This document shows positions 5,080-5,962 of a stretch of DNA of 5,962 nucleotides, piece after piece. The DNA is taken from NCBI GenBank assembly GCA_003240795.1, contig QFNK01000127.1, positions 1 to 5,962 of the forward strand, read 5' to 3'. Both the position numbers and the translations under genes were made by a program. The notes beneath the pieces were generated by a model. The model did not search any database. It was not told the origin of the DNA and saw only the letters and a list, made by a program, of their open reading frames with translations. The stretch comes from Micavibrio aeruginosavorus (GTDB lineage Bacteria; Pseudomonadota; Alphaproteobacteria; Micavibrionales; Micavibrionaceae). How positions within the stretch are numbered: the first letter of the stretch is position 1; the number at the start of each line of letters is the position of its first letter.

Positions 5080-5962
5080 GCGGCGTTCCTATTCCCAAAG
5101 ACCTTCCTCTGCCTCTTCCGGCACCGGAACCAATCCTGATAGGCGTTCTTGTCTTTTTCTTTCTGATGCACATCGTGTTCGTCAATTTCATGGTGGGCGG
5201 GTCGCTTCTCACCCTTTATTACGAAATCAAGGGATTAAAGAACAAGGCATACGACAAGCTGGCCTACACGTTGGCATCGACCATTACGGTCAACAAAAGT
5301 ATCGCTGTCGTTCTGGGGGTGGGGCCGCTCCTTGCCATCAATACGCTCTATACCGTTTACTTCTATTCGGCGAACGCGCTAACAGGTGATTTCTGGATAG
5401 CCGTCATTCCGCTTGTCATCATCGCGTTTCTGTTAACGTATGTGCACAAATACCTCTGGCATGCGATGGAAAAAGTTAAGTGGCTGCACATCGCCGTTTC
5501 CGCGCTCGCGGGCGGCCTGTTCCTGTTCATACCGCTGATATTTCTTGCCAATATCAACTTGATGCTTTTCCCCGATAAATGGACGGCGGTGCAGGGATTC
5601 TGGGATGCATTGATGAATGTCGGAAACGCGTTTCCGCGCTATTTTCACTTCATTACTGCTTGCTTCGCCCTGACGGGTCTTTTTATGGTGTGGATGTTCC
5701 GGCGCATGGATGATAATGAAATCCGCGAGATTGGCTTTGAGCGCGCCGATCTGATCCGGAAAGGCTATCGCTGGGCTTTCTGGCCGACATTGTTGCAATT
5801 CTTCATAGGTCCAGTCGTCATTCTGACCTTGCCTGAAGTATCGCAGCCTATCGGGAAGGTCTACGGGATCATCGGGTTCGGGGCGCTGACGGGTATGTTC
5901 ATGCTGTTCCTGATGGGAATAGAACTGCGTCGTCCGGCAGGGTGCATTGGCCGCAGCTTTTA
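5076..5962 (+). CDS. Second membrane subunit of the bd-like oxidase, CydA-like, cut by the right edge
   Basis: The frame runs 295 codons from ATG 5076 to the window end without a stop. It overlaps the previous gene by 4 nt (ATGA) and has AGAGGA (5064-5069) 6 bp upstream, so the two subunits are translationally coupled. The N-terminus is Pro-rich (residues 5-19), followed by many hydrophobic helices (about 20-48, 66-95, 106-128, 136-162, 190-207, 234-252, 263-282). Helix 1 carries H32 in LMHIVFVNF and E50 exactly 18 residues later, the same spacing as H19 and the following Glu in E. coli CydA. H191 in RYFHFITACF matches the context of the b558 ligand H186. By these landmarks it looks more like a second CydA-type subunit than a CydB, and it seems to carry ligands the first subunit lacks. 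Automatic tools may call it CydB or an unknown membrane protein. Subunit role is secure from context; the CydA' reading is inference. Confidence 0.78.
   Translation, partial: MSGVPIPKDLPLPLPAPEPILIGVLVFFFLMHIVFVNFMVGGSLLTLYYEIKGLKNKAYDKLAYTLASTITVNKSIAVVLGVGPLLAINTLYTVYFYSANALTGDFWIAVIPLVIIAFLLTYVHKYLWHAMEKVKWLHIAVSALAGGLFLFIPLIFLANINLMLFPDKWTAVQGFWDALMNVGNAFPRYFHFITACFALTGLFMVWMFRRMDDNEIREIGFERADLIRKGYRWAFWPTLLQFFIGPVVILTLPEVSQPIGKVYGIIGFGALTGMFMLFLMGIELRRPAGCIGRSF

Overview
The window looks like a junction between mobile-element DNA and a respiratory gene cluster in a Gram-negative bacterium. The tRNA-Trp remnant and the general protein character suggest a proteobacterium, probably an alphaproteobacterium of moderate GC. 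That placement is an inference from reading, not from a search.

Left (2-967): the C-terminal two-thirds or so of a coiled-coil, DUF2326-type ABC/SMC-like ATPase runs in from the left edge. It is of the kind found in ABC-three-component (ABC-3C) conflict systems. Any partner genes would lie upstream, outside the window.

Middle (968-2522): a 463-base gap without a protein gene holds a recombination site. A 45-nt piece at 1115-1159 is the 3' part of tRNA-Trp, from the anticodon loop through CCA, with no 5' half in front of it. It is flanked on both sides by short repeats (GGSACACT-like) that occur as three pairs, each with an 11-bp period. Just downstream is an intact tyrosine recombinase (1431-2522) with an N-terminal region that looks like an arm-binding domain. 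This is the layout of a phage or island attP: P arm, core, P' arm, int. An integrated single copy would not normally have element-like DNA on both sides of a 3'-only core. The locus is therefore either a tandem island junction or an excised/circular form.

Right (2523-5962): a 116-aa protein of unknown function, then a tightly overlapping three-gene membrane cluster. The cluster encodes a 141-aa four-helix membrane protein, a CydA-superfamily subunit with no long quinol loop and a C-terminal cytochrome c domain (CSRCH), and a second membrane subunit cut off by the right edge. The second subunit keeps CydA-like rather than CydB-like histidine landmarks. Together they look like a non-canonical bd-family oxygen reductase that takes electrons from, or through, cytochrome c. 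The 116-aa gene and the oxidase operon are each preceded by the same 13-bp palindrome, GGACAATTTGTCC, at similar distances from the start codon (55 and 65 bp), which suggests shared control. Whether the oxidase cluster is island cargo or host DNA cannot be settled here, because no second attachment core was seen to the right.
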